This document shows, in pieces, positions 25,755 through 35,812 of a stretch of 64,000 nucleotides of DNA. The translations under genes were made by a program, and so were the position numbers. The DNA comes from Aurifilum marmelostoma (lineage: Eukaryota > Ascomycota > Sordariomycetes > Diaporthales > Cryphonectriaceae), in assembly GCA_027559495.1 (NCBI GenBank), contig JAMXSV010000017.1, forward strand, positions 248,001-312,000, in the 5' to 3' direction. Below the pieces are notes generated by a model. That model was not told the DNA's origin, did no database searches, and worked only from the letters and a program-made list of their open reading frames with translations. Within the stretch, counting starts at the first letter, position 1. Every line of letters starts with the position of its first letter.

Positions 25755-26038
25755 AAGGAACGGAATTCACTTGAATAGAGGTTGAACAATGATATCGGCT
25801 GCTTTGACTTCCTCATCAGGGATGGCATCAATTTTCCTTCATGAAGAGACAGAGTAGTCTACAGGCTCTTGGACAGCATTAAATTCAACCAATTATTCCC
25901 TGTTTCTCGATGCCAGACAATATCCTCGTAACATGTGCTCTACAGCACTTGACCATTTCATACGCCCCAAACCGCCCCAGTAGCCATTCCTCTAGACTAC
26001 CGTCCCATATCATCTCCGCCCCCTTCTTCCTGCAGGCC
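24317..26038. other. Intergenic with possible coding relic and microsatellite
   Basis: No intact gene. Between about 24740 and 25070 on the plus strand, consecutive open stretches in different frames read like protein, with stops between them, for example KISQVLREASLFLVASRSYF and a later CKVWFPSLWLVRCF. This may be a decayed gene, but no family was assigned. A TG/GA microsatellite follows at about 25680-25753. Confidence 0.35.
25680..25753. repeat. TG/GA microsatellite
   Basis: Imperfect GTTTGTGTGAGTAT units lead into an uninterrupted (TG)n run that passes directly into a (GA)n run ending near 25753. This is a simple sequence repeat with a purine-rich half; no coding role is apparent. Confidence 0.85.
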
Positions 26039-26748
26039 TTAAGAACAGCATCTGACCGACTCGGGTCCAGGGCAGAGCTCCTTGCCACCCACAATCTCAT
26101 TGCAGTATGGCCATTTGTCAACATCCACACAGGCGTACAGGCTCGAGTCGTAGGGTGCAGCACAGAGCGACATGACACAGCATTTGTTGGCATCCTTTGG
26201 ACCTCCGCACCAAGGCCCGACCGCCTGAGAAACAGATGTCAATAGATTACTGAAATGTACCGCTAGGTAAAACAAGAGAGAAAGGAACGAGCACGATGAA
26301 GCAACGCAGCGGCACGTTGGTAGCAGAGATGAAAGGGACAAAGAAAACATGGTTTCAGTCCTCACAGAATAGCCGCCAAACGTCACCTCGCATGTGTCCA
26401 CGTCGGTACACTCCTCGAAATACTCCCATCTCGAGGCATTGTGCAGGGGATCGCCGTTTGCGCAGAGAAAACTTTTTTGCTGGGCGTCAGCTTGGATACA
26501 GGCCTCTTTATGCACCCGGGCCAGACATTCTGGTGGAGAGAAAGAACTGACGGTGGTCCGGGAGATTCCAGATACCGCTCATCATGGCCGTGTTCAAGCT
26601 GAGGCTGGCTACGAGCACTCAGAGCCCCGGGCACAACACCATCAGCAAGGAGCTGGGCGTAGGTCTTGTGTGTCTCGTCTGCGCTGACAACCGTGTGGAG
26701 AACACCAAGACCGAGAATGAGGAGCAGAGGTGTAGCAGAATACTTCAT
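26039..26748 (-). CDS. Small secreted cysteine-rich protein, first splice site unresolved
   Basis: Minus strand. Exon 1 starts at ATG 26748 and encodes a clear signal peptide (MKYSATPLLLILGLGVL, cleavage after VVSA). The last two exons are well supported: 26366-26529, ending at donor GTGAGG, and 26039-26224, after acceptor TCTCAG. Phase for exon 2 needs a one-base overhang from exon 1. The donor GTATCT near 26571 is in the wrong phase, and a weak GTAGCC donor at about 26612 fits phase but is a poor consensus. The mature protein has many Cys residues, including a terminal CCS. No family was recognised. It is possibly an effector-type or cell-surface protein; that is inference from signal peptide, size and Cys content. 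Confidence 0.65.
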
Positions 26749-26844
26749 ACTGGCGGACCGAATAGATGGGAATCAAGTGAAAGATGAGGGTATCTTCTCG
26801 AAATCATGATGTCGAAATTTCCCACGCGAAAGAATCAAGGTGGG

Positions 26845-26851
26845 TTTTATA
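26845..26851 (-). promoter_or_regulatory. TATA-like box of the secreted cysteine-rich gene
   Basis: TATAAAA on the minus strand about 100 bp upstream of ATG 26748. The position is like that of the TATA element of the other small secreted protein gene in this window (34912-34919). Confidence 0.4.
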
Positions 26852-27920
26852 TTGCCCCCTCCCTCTCTTGTCACTACGATCCACAATATGACTAGCCACT
26901 ACGAGAATCCTCTTATGCATCACCTCGTATATGTACGTCTTAGGCGGTCTAGCATGCGCCACGACACCACTGAGAGTTCCGGAGCCCTGACCACTCCTGT
27001 CTGGTCGGGAACTTTTAGGTAAAAAAACAAAAGGGAGTAAGCAGAGGTCACATCAATAGCCGCAGTCGGATCATCCCCTTGCATGTTACTCTGATGACGG
27101 AAAGTTTGCGGTCTAAACACAGTGCTGACCTCGCAGATCTGTCCATGGATCCTACTAGTTAATTACTTTCCCGGCTGAGAGAATCCGATTGACCACTTCA
27201 ATCCTCTGGTCCCGAGCATGCCATCATCACAACAAGACCTGTACCAAAACAAACTTGAAGACACGATGTAGCCCCCCAGGGGGGGAGGGAGAGAAAAAAT
27301 CGAGGGAAAATAGAAAGCGAGGAAATTGGGCAGCGTGGCGCACCCGACCACTGCGTGGAGCGTTCCTGATAGGGGTGATATCACCACACAGAATGAACAG
27401 ATGGGCTCTCCTGGGAAAATAGCTCTCCTGAAAATATTCTTTCCCATGCCTACTTGTGGGATGGGAAGAGCTAATCACCATCACAGACCCTTTATGCGAG
27501 CAATAGCTACAAGCAGTGTCCACTCGCGGTACAGGGAATGGACGAACGGTCTATAGATATGCCAGTCTCTGCACACCCACGCTCGACACCACGAGCAGCC
27601 GAGCCACAGTATCAAACACTGCTCGAGTCCCTACAGAACGGTCTGTTACTGGAATGCCCCATTCTAGTGCGGGTACAGGAGCCTAAAAGCCTGTCGTAGG
27701 TATCGACCTCTTCCTTGATTGCATCCGCAAGCGCGAGATGCCCGATAGTACACTGCACGAAAAGGTCAGCTAGGCTTCAGGAAGATTGCTTGTTCTCATG
27801 AGGACGAGTAGCAGAATGGGCAGCAGGAAAATAAATGTGCCTGGGAACTGTGTGAAAAATGTGAGCGGATGATGAGAGGTTGTCAGCTTCGGTGTCGGTA
27901 TTTAAGTTTATTCAAGGGTA

Positions 27921-28007
27921 GCCCATCTGTTCAGAGCGTGGGGAGGAGAGCCTATCTGTTCAGGCCGTCGGTGGGAGAGCCCATCTGTTCGAGCGTGAGT
28001 GCGATGA
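27921..28007. repeat. 29-bp tandem repeat, three degenerate copies
   Basis: The core GCCCATCTGTTC begins at 27921, again (with one change, GCCTATCTGTTC) at 27950, and again at 27979, so the period is 29 bp. Each core is followed by a G/C-rich spacer with variants of GCGTGGGGAGGA. The third copy diverges towards its end. No coding or protein-binding role can be assigned. Confidence 0.8.
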
Positions 28008-29694
28008 GAGGCGGCTGAGATGAGAGAATGTGGCCAAAAACCTCCGACTCCTAGGCTCTATCCGGGGGAAGAAACTGCAGCTCGAACCGTCAACTCGCAT
28101 AACGTCGAACTCCCAACTTCGCTCGACGGAGTTTATGCCGCGAGAACGCCAGACCTCGAGCGGCCATAAGACCTCTCGGCCAGCAGTCCAGTCAATGACT
28201 GAAGTACTCTACCTCGGACCTCGTCGCCTTTTGCGGGCGTATCCCGCATAATAGTAAGTTGTGGTCAAGACGCTTCTAATGCAACGTTTGTGCTTAGCGA
28301 CACAAAAGCCTGGGGAATACTGTTCAATATTCAGCTTTGAGTACCTCGCTTTCGAAGCTCGAGACTTCGATCATAAGCCGCATCGTACCCTCCGTTCGCT
28401 TACCAAAACTTACCCCGACATATCACGAGCCAATTTCTGGCATCCATTCTGCAATCGTCACGGTGTCAACGACGATCACACTGCACACACGGAGCAAAAG
28501 CCACAGCGAGTGTCGAGACACTGTTCGACGATCCAAGTGGTTCCATCTCATACAACCAAGAGTCCGGCGGCCAAACGCACTGCAAATCGTCACTCTTTCA
28601 CCCTTGTGCGGGCCTGCAGAGCGTGAGTAGAGTAATTTACCTATCTCTTCTGTCAGCGCACAACCATTCTTTAAGTGCATCAAGAGAACGGAACCCAGAT
28701 CGTTTTCTGTATCACCATAAAGGTGTGGCTACTTGGGCCAAGTGTTCCGTGAAAAGACCACATGGTAAGCCAGCAACTCAGCATTCCACCACTACAGTCT
28801 CTAGCTGAACAGCACCAGCGGTGTGCTCATGCTCGCACAGGAACCACGCCTCGAGCCCTCTCTGGCCACGCTCAAGCGCACGACAAATCGGCAGCGTTCG
28901 AGTAGAACCTCTTTTCAGCAGTCTGCAAGCGGATCTTGACCAAGTCAAAGCCGCACCCCCCCCCCCCCAGCGGGTTAACTTACGACCAAAGCGCAGATCC
29001 CGTAGGAGATGCCGTTCGCGAAGAGGCGTAGCTGAGACAGGCATGCCGAACCGGCAGCCCTGGTATCGCCCTCTTCTAACATTCCTCCTTACCTGCTTCC
29101 TGCTTCAATAGCCATAAGGACATACTCGCATATCGACGCCCTCCTCAGCTCACCCCCACAGCCAGTCTCCGCGAATAGGCTCACTGGGCTCAGGGCCTCG
29201 TCAACTATCTCGACGTCGAACCAATTCATACGCGCGGCTGTACCATCAATCCGATGTCCAGCATCGCGGCGCCGACCACCTGCTCTGACTGCCACCCCGA
29301 TCAACGAAACGATGACGACCACGACCCGAAGCAGAACCACGACAGCAAGTGAAACAAAAGCAAAACGAAAAAGGGGCCCTCTGTTTGTCTCAAAGAGCTG
29401 GCTGGGGCGTGGACGTCAGCTTGATTCTTGTGTCTTGTGTCTTGATGAGGAGGGTAACGAGTGACCCTGGTGTTGACTGAACCCACACAGAGCTTAAGCA
29501 TGCTATGTACACTGGACCGCGTACCTTTGTTAAGGTGGGGCGCTAGGCCCTTCTCTCAGATGTGACGTCAGACGGCACGGACATATGGGTCTTCGGATCA
29601 TGCTCACCCGTGTTTTAGACTTATAAATGCAAATTTTCTCATACTTTCAACACAGCCCCCAAACAGACCACCTGTTGAGGGGGCACCTCACATG

Positions 29695-29813
29695 GTCTGC
29701 CTAGTATAGTGGTTAGTATCTTTCGTTGTGGCTCTAAACCCAAAGCGGAATAGTCAAAACTTCCTCTTCAGAACCAGTTCCGAAAAGACCCATGTTCGAT
29801 TCATGGGGCAGAC
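29695..29813 (+). tRNA. tRNA-His (GTG) with intron
   Basis: The acceptor stem GTCTGCC pairs perfectly with GGCAGAC at the 3' end. The D arm (TAGTATAGTGGTTAGTA) is the typical eukaryotic His form. The anticodon stem TTTCG pairs with CGAAA, and the loop carries T33 and anticodon GTG. An intron of 48 nt (29732-29779) sits one base after the anticodon, the usual place. The T arm is CCATG-TTCGATT-CATGG, a good B box. The discriminator base is A. A T-run follows at once. The 5' half is 29695-29731 and the 3' half 29780-29813. Confidence 0.93.
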
Positions 29814-29816
29814 ACA

Positions 29817-29823
29817 TTTTTTT
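29817..29823 (+). terminator. Pol III terminator of tRNA-His
   Basis: A run of T residues a few bases after the tRNA 3' end, as expected for RNA polymerase III termination. Confidence 0.75.
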
Positions 29824-30237
29824 GTTCTTTTTTTCTTTTTCGTCTGGTGGTGTGATGATTTGTTTATGCAGATATACTTGGGGCTATGGTTTTCTCTTTT
29901 TCTTAATCTTTCTCTGTTTCAATCTTGGAGCTCTTTCTTTTTTTTTTTCCCCTAGAGTTCAGATTAAAGTATGCTTTGATGAATGCCATCTGGGCACCTG
30001 CTGCTTGGAATTAATTTAAGCTATATTGGCCTACTGCTCAAGCTGCATCTACTTGGTATGTATGCATTTGATTCTAGTTCTGATTGAGGTAGGAAAGACA
30101 AGAAGAAAAAAACTGGAAATTCCGCCATGTTTCTTGTATCTTTTGATGAGCTTTTCTACTTCAAATAGAGAAAAGGCGGGCAGTGGCTGGACTGCAATGT
30201 TCCTTCTGAGCAACACTTATTTGTTAGCGTGTGTGTT

Positions 30238-30344
30238 GTCTGCCTAGTATAGTGGTTAGTACCCTTTCCCTCTGACCCTTGAAATACTCACGGTTCCTTG
30301 TCTTCGATATCCGAAGAGATCCATACTCAATTCATGGGGCAGAC
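30238..30344 (+). pseudogene. Degenerate tRNA-His copy
   Basis: The first 23 bases match the tRNA-His at 29695, and the acceptor stem is intact (GTCTGCC with GGCAGAC), as is the end of the T stem (CATGGGGCAGAC). The middle has decayed: the anticodon stem and the GTG anticodon are gone. The T loop reads ACTCAATT instead of GTTCGATT, breaking the B box. At least two of these differences are G-to-A. The same strand and the 0.54-kb spacing suggest a local duplication followed by decay. It is unlikely to make a working tRNA. Confidence 0.8.
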
Positions 30345-31336
30345 ATGTTTCTTGCCCGTATATCGCCTGTTGAGCGTGCTCAGGTACGGGGAATGACCTT
30401 TTTACACCTCCTTTCCCTTCTCACTGGGCCTGTACGGCTTTTCTCGTTTCCAAACATGTATATAATATGCTGATGTGGCGCTGGGAAATGGACATGCTAT
30501 GTCTGTACATCCCCGGGACCCGGAGAGGGGGGGGGCTGCCACGCTGCCCACCCCTCCCACAAACAAAGAGCATCCACAACCTGCGGAGAAAGCACTGCAT
30601 TCTATGGTGGACTGTCATCTTGATCTTCTTATCTGTCTAGATCCCCTCTCCACAATGGTCCCATGGAGCATTGCCGCTGTAACCCAGCCTGCGGAAGCAC
30701 GGAAGACCGGGACTGCGGATATTCACGGCATGCTGGAGAGCAGTGGCAAGCAATACACAATAAAAGGTAGATAAGAGGTGGTTGGATTTATTACAAGGTC
30801 TACTACCACCTAGGATTTTCCCATTTTTCTTCTTCTTCTTCTTCTTATTTTCCCTCATGTCCTCTTTTCAATGTTTCTTGCTACATGTTTCCTGGGTTCT
30901 CAGTGACTATAGCTCTCGTCACTAGCCAGGGTGTGTGCACTTGACTGCCGGAGTCAATTTTTTTTTTTTTTTATAATCTTTTATCCTCTTCCCCATTCTT
31001 TTGCTTCACGGATCCTGTACGAGACACTCAGTCCACCGCTCTACATCCAAAAGATATCATGCCGGAATCGGGCCACTCATCATACCAACCATCAATCCAC
31101 CTCTCTATGCGGACGCTCACGCCATAATTTTAAGAAGACCACTTGTCACTTTGCGCACATGTCATATCGCACAACTAGGTAATAATGCTGGAAACTGATT
31201 TTGGATTTTTCCCATGATACACGCCTATTGCGCCAGTATAAAAATCACTTTTGCATCTACATGCCGCACATGCCCCGAATTGGGGAGGGCCCTGATCCAC
31301 CACAACGCCCTCGTCAACGACAACTTCTTACAAGAT
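30345..31336. other. Intergenic
   Basis: About 1 kb between the tRNA-like copy and the 3' end of homocitrate synthase. It holds poly-T and TTC-type simple tracts (around 30829-30846 and 30959-30973), but no gene. Confidence 0.5.
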
Positions 31337-32959
31337 CTATGCCGCAACCTTCTCTCCATTGCCGTTCGCGAGGAGCTCGCTGGCGACAGAGTCAGGATTC
31401 TGCAGCGTCAGGTGGTATGACCTGATAATCGAATCGGCATCGTCAATCGCGATCTGCCTGATGTCTGCCATGGCCTTGATCTTGGCAGTCACCTCCTTGC
31501 ACTGCTCGTCCGTCATGGTCAGGCCGAGCTGCTGCACACGGGTCTTGACAGCATTCCAGCCCGTGAGTCTTGACGCGAAGTGCACGTATCTGGTCAGACC
31601 AAAGTCGGCAGGGTTGAGGATCTCGTAGGTGGAGGGGTTGTTGAGGATGGCCTTGGCGTGGATACCGGCCTTGTGAGTGAAGGCGCAGAAGCCGGTCACG
31701 GGGTTGTTGAAGGGCGTGTTGACCTCGACGGCCTCGGCCACAAGATCCTCAATCTCCTTGATCTGGTGCAGCTTGTACTTGCTCTTGACATAGTCGGGGC
31801 TCGTGACCAGCATGCGAGCCAGGAAGCCGCCGAGGGGAGTAATACCGTTACGCTCACCGACTGCGATTGATGCATGGTTAGCTACAGCGCTCGTCACCGC
31901 CAGACAATCCGGTCTTCCCAGAACTTACTTCCGAGCACACTGGTGTCAACATGGGTAGCACCAGCCTCAAGAGCACAGAAGGCATTGGCGATGGCGCAGC
32001 CGGTATCGTTGTGGAAATGGGTCTCGATGTCGCACGAGACCACACCTCGGAGTGTCCTGATCAGGTCGTAGACCTGTCTTGGGGAGGCACAGCCGACGGT
32101 GTCTGCGATGCCGACGCGGTTGACACCAACCTTGTCCACCGCGCTGTACAGGGTCAAGAGGTCAACCAGGTCGGACCGGAAGGAGTCCTCGCTGGAGAAG
32201 CGGACCTCGAGGCCCTTAGACTTGACGAACTCGATGACCTCGACGGCGGTCTTGACGATATAGTCCATGTCCTTGCCGTGGCTGTGCTCGCGCAGGTACT
32301 TGGAGGTGCCGATGACGATGTCGAGGCCATCGACACCGGTCTCGACGGCGAGCTTGGCATCGCGCATGTCGCAGCGGACGTGAGTCAGGATCTTGGCCTT
32401 GAGGCCGAGGCTGCAGATCTTCTTGCAGTCATCGTAGGATTGTTGGGAGGCGGCGGGCGAGGTCAGCTCGATGTAGTCGACGCCGAACTTGTCAAGGGCC
32501 AAGGCACTATGCGGATAGAAAAATACTGTTAGCTGCTGATGTCGAGGGTGTTTGGGATGGGACCGTGTAATTCTGGAAGGAGTTGAGACGACTGAGTCAT
32601 CGCTGGGGGGAGGAGCATACATTTCGATCTTCTTCTCGGTGGTAAAGTAGGCATTGGCAAACTGCTCGCCCTCTGCTCATAGTGTCAGTCTCCAGGCCTG
32701 TGTGCCATTGCTCGTCTGGTGTTGCTGACCTCTTAATGTTGACTCGATGATCTTGAATTTGCCAACATTTGAAAGGTAGTCCTGGACGGTCTGGTATGGG
32801 TTGGAGCGCGAGTGTCCTCCGTTCTGGGCCTGGACCAAACGACGTCAGTGTGCGAAGAAAAAAGAAAAAAAATACACGGATGGGAGGGACCAAGAGGGTA
32901 CGCACCACTGGGGCCGACTCGCCGTTTGTGCCGTTTACTGGGGCGTCTGTCTCGCACAT
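31337..32959 (-). CDS. lys20/lys21-type: Homocitrate synthase
   Basis: Five exons on the minus strand: 32906-32959, 32730-32829, 32621-32672, 31929-32506 and 31337-31860, giving 435 residues, normal for fungal homocitrate synthase. Donors are GTGCGT, GTCAGC, GTATGC and GTAAGT, and every junction keeps phase. Recognisable landmarks are STLREGEQFANAYF (active-site Arg/Glu), KIEIALALDKFGVDYIEL, the metal-binding HFHNDTG region and TSVLGIGERNGITPLGG, which is formed across the last intron. The enzyme condenses acetyl-CoA with 2-oxoglutarate, the first step of the alpha-aminoadipate lysine pathway of fungi. It has no classical mitochondrial presequence visible. It is usually feedback-inhibited by lysine. 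Confidence 0.96.
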
Positions 32960-34247
32960 TGTGACTGTGTGTTATTTGGTGGCTGTGATTCTGTTCGATG
33001 GATGGAAAAGAAAGGGTTTGGATTGTGTCTGGAGGGGTATGAGTAACTTTTAGTAGTCGCTGCGGTGTCTGCTGCGGCGGGTGAAATTTCGGACGAGGAG
33101 GGGCAATTGAGACCGGTCCTGGGCTGGCCTGGGATTCGACAAGAGTCACCTAGTAGTCACAGCCTGACCCACCACAAAAATTAATCAGCCTGTCTATTAC
33201 GTTACTTTTCAGGCTGGGATCCCGTCTGCAATTGGCCTGCTGTGGGACAGAAATCAATCATTAAATGCACAGCAAGTTGCATAGCAAACGATTTCAACAG
33301 AGAAGGAGCTCTGTTGCACTGTGAGGCCCTCTCTGTTGCTTCGCCATTGTCTGTTTCGTCTCCGAGCAAAACTCTTCTCGTCACCGCAGAGATTTTTTTT
33401 TTCTTTCTTCTTTAGCACACAGTGCATCTAGCACAATTCTTCTTTAAGGGTTATGATAAGCATACCAACTGCTTTCCACAGGATATTGATGACCTGCGAT
33501 GAAAAGAAAAAAGGCACCCAGAGGCAAGGCACCAATAGCGCCTCGCTCAAAAAGGTCGAGATAATTTGGACTGAAAATCTTGTCACTGGACCAGGCCGTC
33601 TTTGCTCAAGTGGCCCCTGCGTCATGACGTCGTGTCCGGGAAAATGAACCCTCGCCCCACGGGGAACGGCTGCTGGGGGGGCCAAGGGTCGATCCGATGC
33701 CGGAATTGAGAAAGACTCACACAGCTTGAGCCCAATAGAATCCCCTGCTCAGATCCACTACTTGATGCGCATCTGAGGGTCTCGCAGGTGACTGACCACA
33801 TGCCACCATACTGTGTATTCATCACCGTTGTAGGCTATTCGTTTATTTGCTTTTTCTGCAGCATGTCAGATGGGGGCGACACGAACAGCCCAAGCGGCGA
33901 GATGCCCTAGTGCGCAACGACGAGGACAACGCCGCCGCCACTGATGGATCGTCGATTACCTTCACAGGGAGAATCAAGGCAACGCAGATCCTCAGAAGCA
34001 GACTCGAGCTAGACGACAGTAATTGTGGAATTGGGGCAGCTAGATCCTGGCTCGTGCAGGTAAATCACTACCTGATCACTACCTACCACATTGCTACGAC
34101 ATACATCACCAACCTCGGGACAAGACGAGCAAGTCAAGATCGACTGCCAGGAACGAAACGTTGGTCCCATCCTCCTCCCTCCACACGGCTCAACAATAGT
34201 TTTCCCCTCGGCTCGTGCAGTCTCCCGCAGGCTCGGCGTCTTCCTCG
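32960..34247. other. Intergenic
   Basis: About 1.3 kb holding the homocitrate synthase promoter and the 3' region of the next minus-strand gene. Open frames are short and unconvincing. No RNA gene or repeat was seen. Confidence 0.5.
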
Positions 34248-34799
34248 TTAGGTCGAATTGGCGCAGGGCGTGCTGCATCTCCCTATGTGATCACCATCTG
34301 GGTTCAGACAGACATTGTCACCCCCTCCAAACGCCTTCCCACTGCAGGCGCAGAGCAGCTCAATCTTGACCGGGCCCGTATACGGCTCATCATCCTGTTT
34401 GTCCCTCTTTGGGATGGCAGACTCAGGCAGGCACACGTACAGCCCCTGCATCGGGTCTGTGTCCGTGGTCCCCTTGCCACCGTCACAATAGCCGCCAGCG
34501 CAGTACGCCGTGAGGATAGTGGCCTCATCAAAATCTGCGATGAGTGAATAATGATAATAAGCATAAACATACCGCGTCGCAGGGCGAGGGATGAGCATGA
34601 TGTCCAGCTTGTGCTTACTCTTCTGCTCCTTCAGGATGTAACCGCAGTATGTATAGCCCACGCCACAGGAAGCGCCTGTCGAGTTGTCGGCGGCAACAGC
34701 ACGCGCGGCGGACGACTCCAGGCCCATGTTGGAGTAGTGCTGTGAGACCTTGGCTGCGAGTGCGGCGGTGGCCATGGCGAGACTGGCAAGTGCCTTCAT
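34248..34799 (-). CDS. Small secreted cysteine-rich protein
   Basis: Two exons on the minus strand, 34619-34799 and 34248-34534, for 155 residues. The 84-nt intron (donor GTAAGC, acceptor TCATCGCAG) has a length divisible by three and no stop, so the frame also reads through it. Splicing is preferred for the consensus sites. Residues 1-16 form a signal peptide. The mature part has about eight Cys, with blocks CGVGYTYCGY, YCAGGYCDGG, LLCACSG and a final CSTPC. It looks like conserved uncharacterised secreted proteins of Sordariomycetes that I recall only generally. It could be an effector or surface protein; no function is assigned. Confidence 0.8.
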   Translation of the reverse strand: MKALASLAMATAALAAKVSQHYSNMGLESSAARAVAADNSTGASCGVGYTYCGYILKEQKSKHKLDIMLIPRPATRYVYAYYHYSLIADFDEATILTAYCAGGYCDGGKGTTDTDPMQGLYVCLPESAIPKRDKQDDEPYTGPVKIELLCACSGKAFGGGDNVCLNPDGDHIGRCSTPCANST

Positions 34800-35812
34800 G
34801 TTGAGAAGTTGCTTGGGACTTCAAGTTTGAGGAATTGACGGATGTTTGTGGATGTGAGGATCTCCGAGGGACACATTTTCCAGGTGGTTCTACCATTCAT
34901 GACGTGCTCGGTATTTATACACTCTGTCTGGAGCAATGGTACTGATGAGGATGGCGGCGACGTCAACCATCTGCTGGTGATAGATGCTGGTCTCAGCCAG
35001 CTGTCCTATAAGGTGGTCGCGATGCCCTCACTGGATACAAGCAGTGTCCACAGGGTGGTCGTGTTGCAGGCTCCGGACCATCTGGCGGCCTTCTTAGGCG
35101 ACGTGTACTCGACACATTGTGATATGGACGAGTTTGTATGTCAGCCGGAGTAGGACGATGGAGCTTTCGCACCGTGGGACCTGCAACGGTCGGACCCGAG
35201 AGGCCTCGCCACGACATGGCTTCTCGACCTCAACTCAAGGTTCACCAGCGCCAAGAACATCTCAGACAGGTGGAAGAATGCTGGCATAGTTTGTTGCAGG
35301 TCGAGCAGATTCATGGTGTCCAACTTCAGGTATCAAATGTTTTGCACTGGGATAACACGTCGCTTAAAGGATGCAAACTTCGAGACAACACGCCACCGGC
35401 TAGAGGCCGTGTGATGTTACGATTGGAAAAGAAAGAAAGATGCGAAGGCCAACAAGATTTACTCATAAATGGAGAAGGTACTACACACTTGGTTCTACAT
35501 AGTTTCTGTCTTTGCTTACTGCGCCCATTATGCAGGCATGCCAGGCTGTGAGCCCTCCAACCCCCCCCCCCCTCCTCCTTTCGGGCCCCACCCCCTCGCA
35601 GCTGCATGCATTGGCTATCAGCACTAATGAGATCTAATTAACACCATAGCCGAGGTGTTCACAGAGCAGAGGATGACCGAAGGCTGGCACAGTGGCTCAG
35701 GCTGTGACTCAGTTTTTCATGCCTTCCCTCTTCACGCCCTCTGAAGCTTGGAGCATTTGACGCGTCGTCTATGCTCCTCTAATCAACATGCTACACTGGC
35801 CTGGGCCGGTGC
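34800..35812. other. Intergenic between divergent genes
   Basis: About 1 kb between the small secreted protein gene and the HET-domain gene, read in opposite directions. A poly-C run of 10-12 bases lies near 35563. No gene is supported here. Confidence 0.5.
34912..34919 (-). promoter_or_regulatory. TATA-like box of the secreted protein gene
   Basis: TATAAATA on the minus strand about 115 bp upstream of ATG 34799. Confidence 0.4.

Larger units (their letters stand above)
26749..29694. other. Gene-poor region
   Basis: About 2.9 kb in which I find no supported gene. Open frames are short and domain-free. It contains a 29-bp tandem repeat at 27921-28007. Parts between 28000 and 28650 look like non-coding or decayed sequence, but I recognise no transposon. 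Confidence 0.45.

Noticed and set aside
25549..25831. Open frames across the TG/GA repeat
   Set aside because: Translation of simple repeats (Thr-His, Ser-Leu or Arg-Glu runs), not protein-coding.
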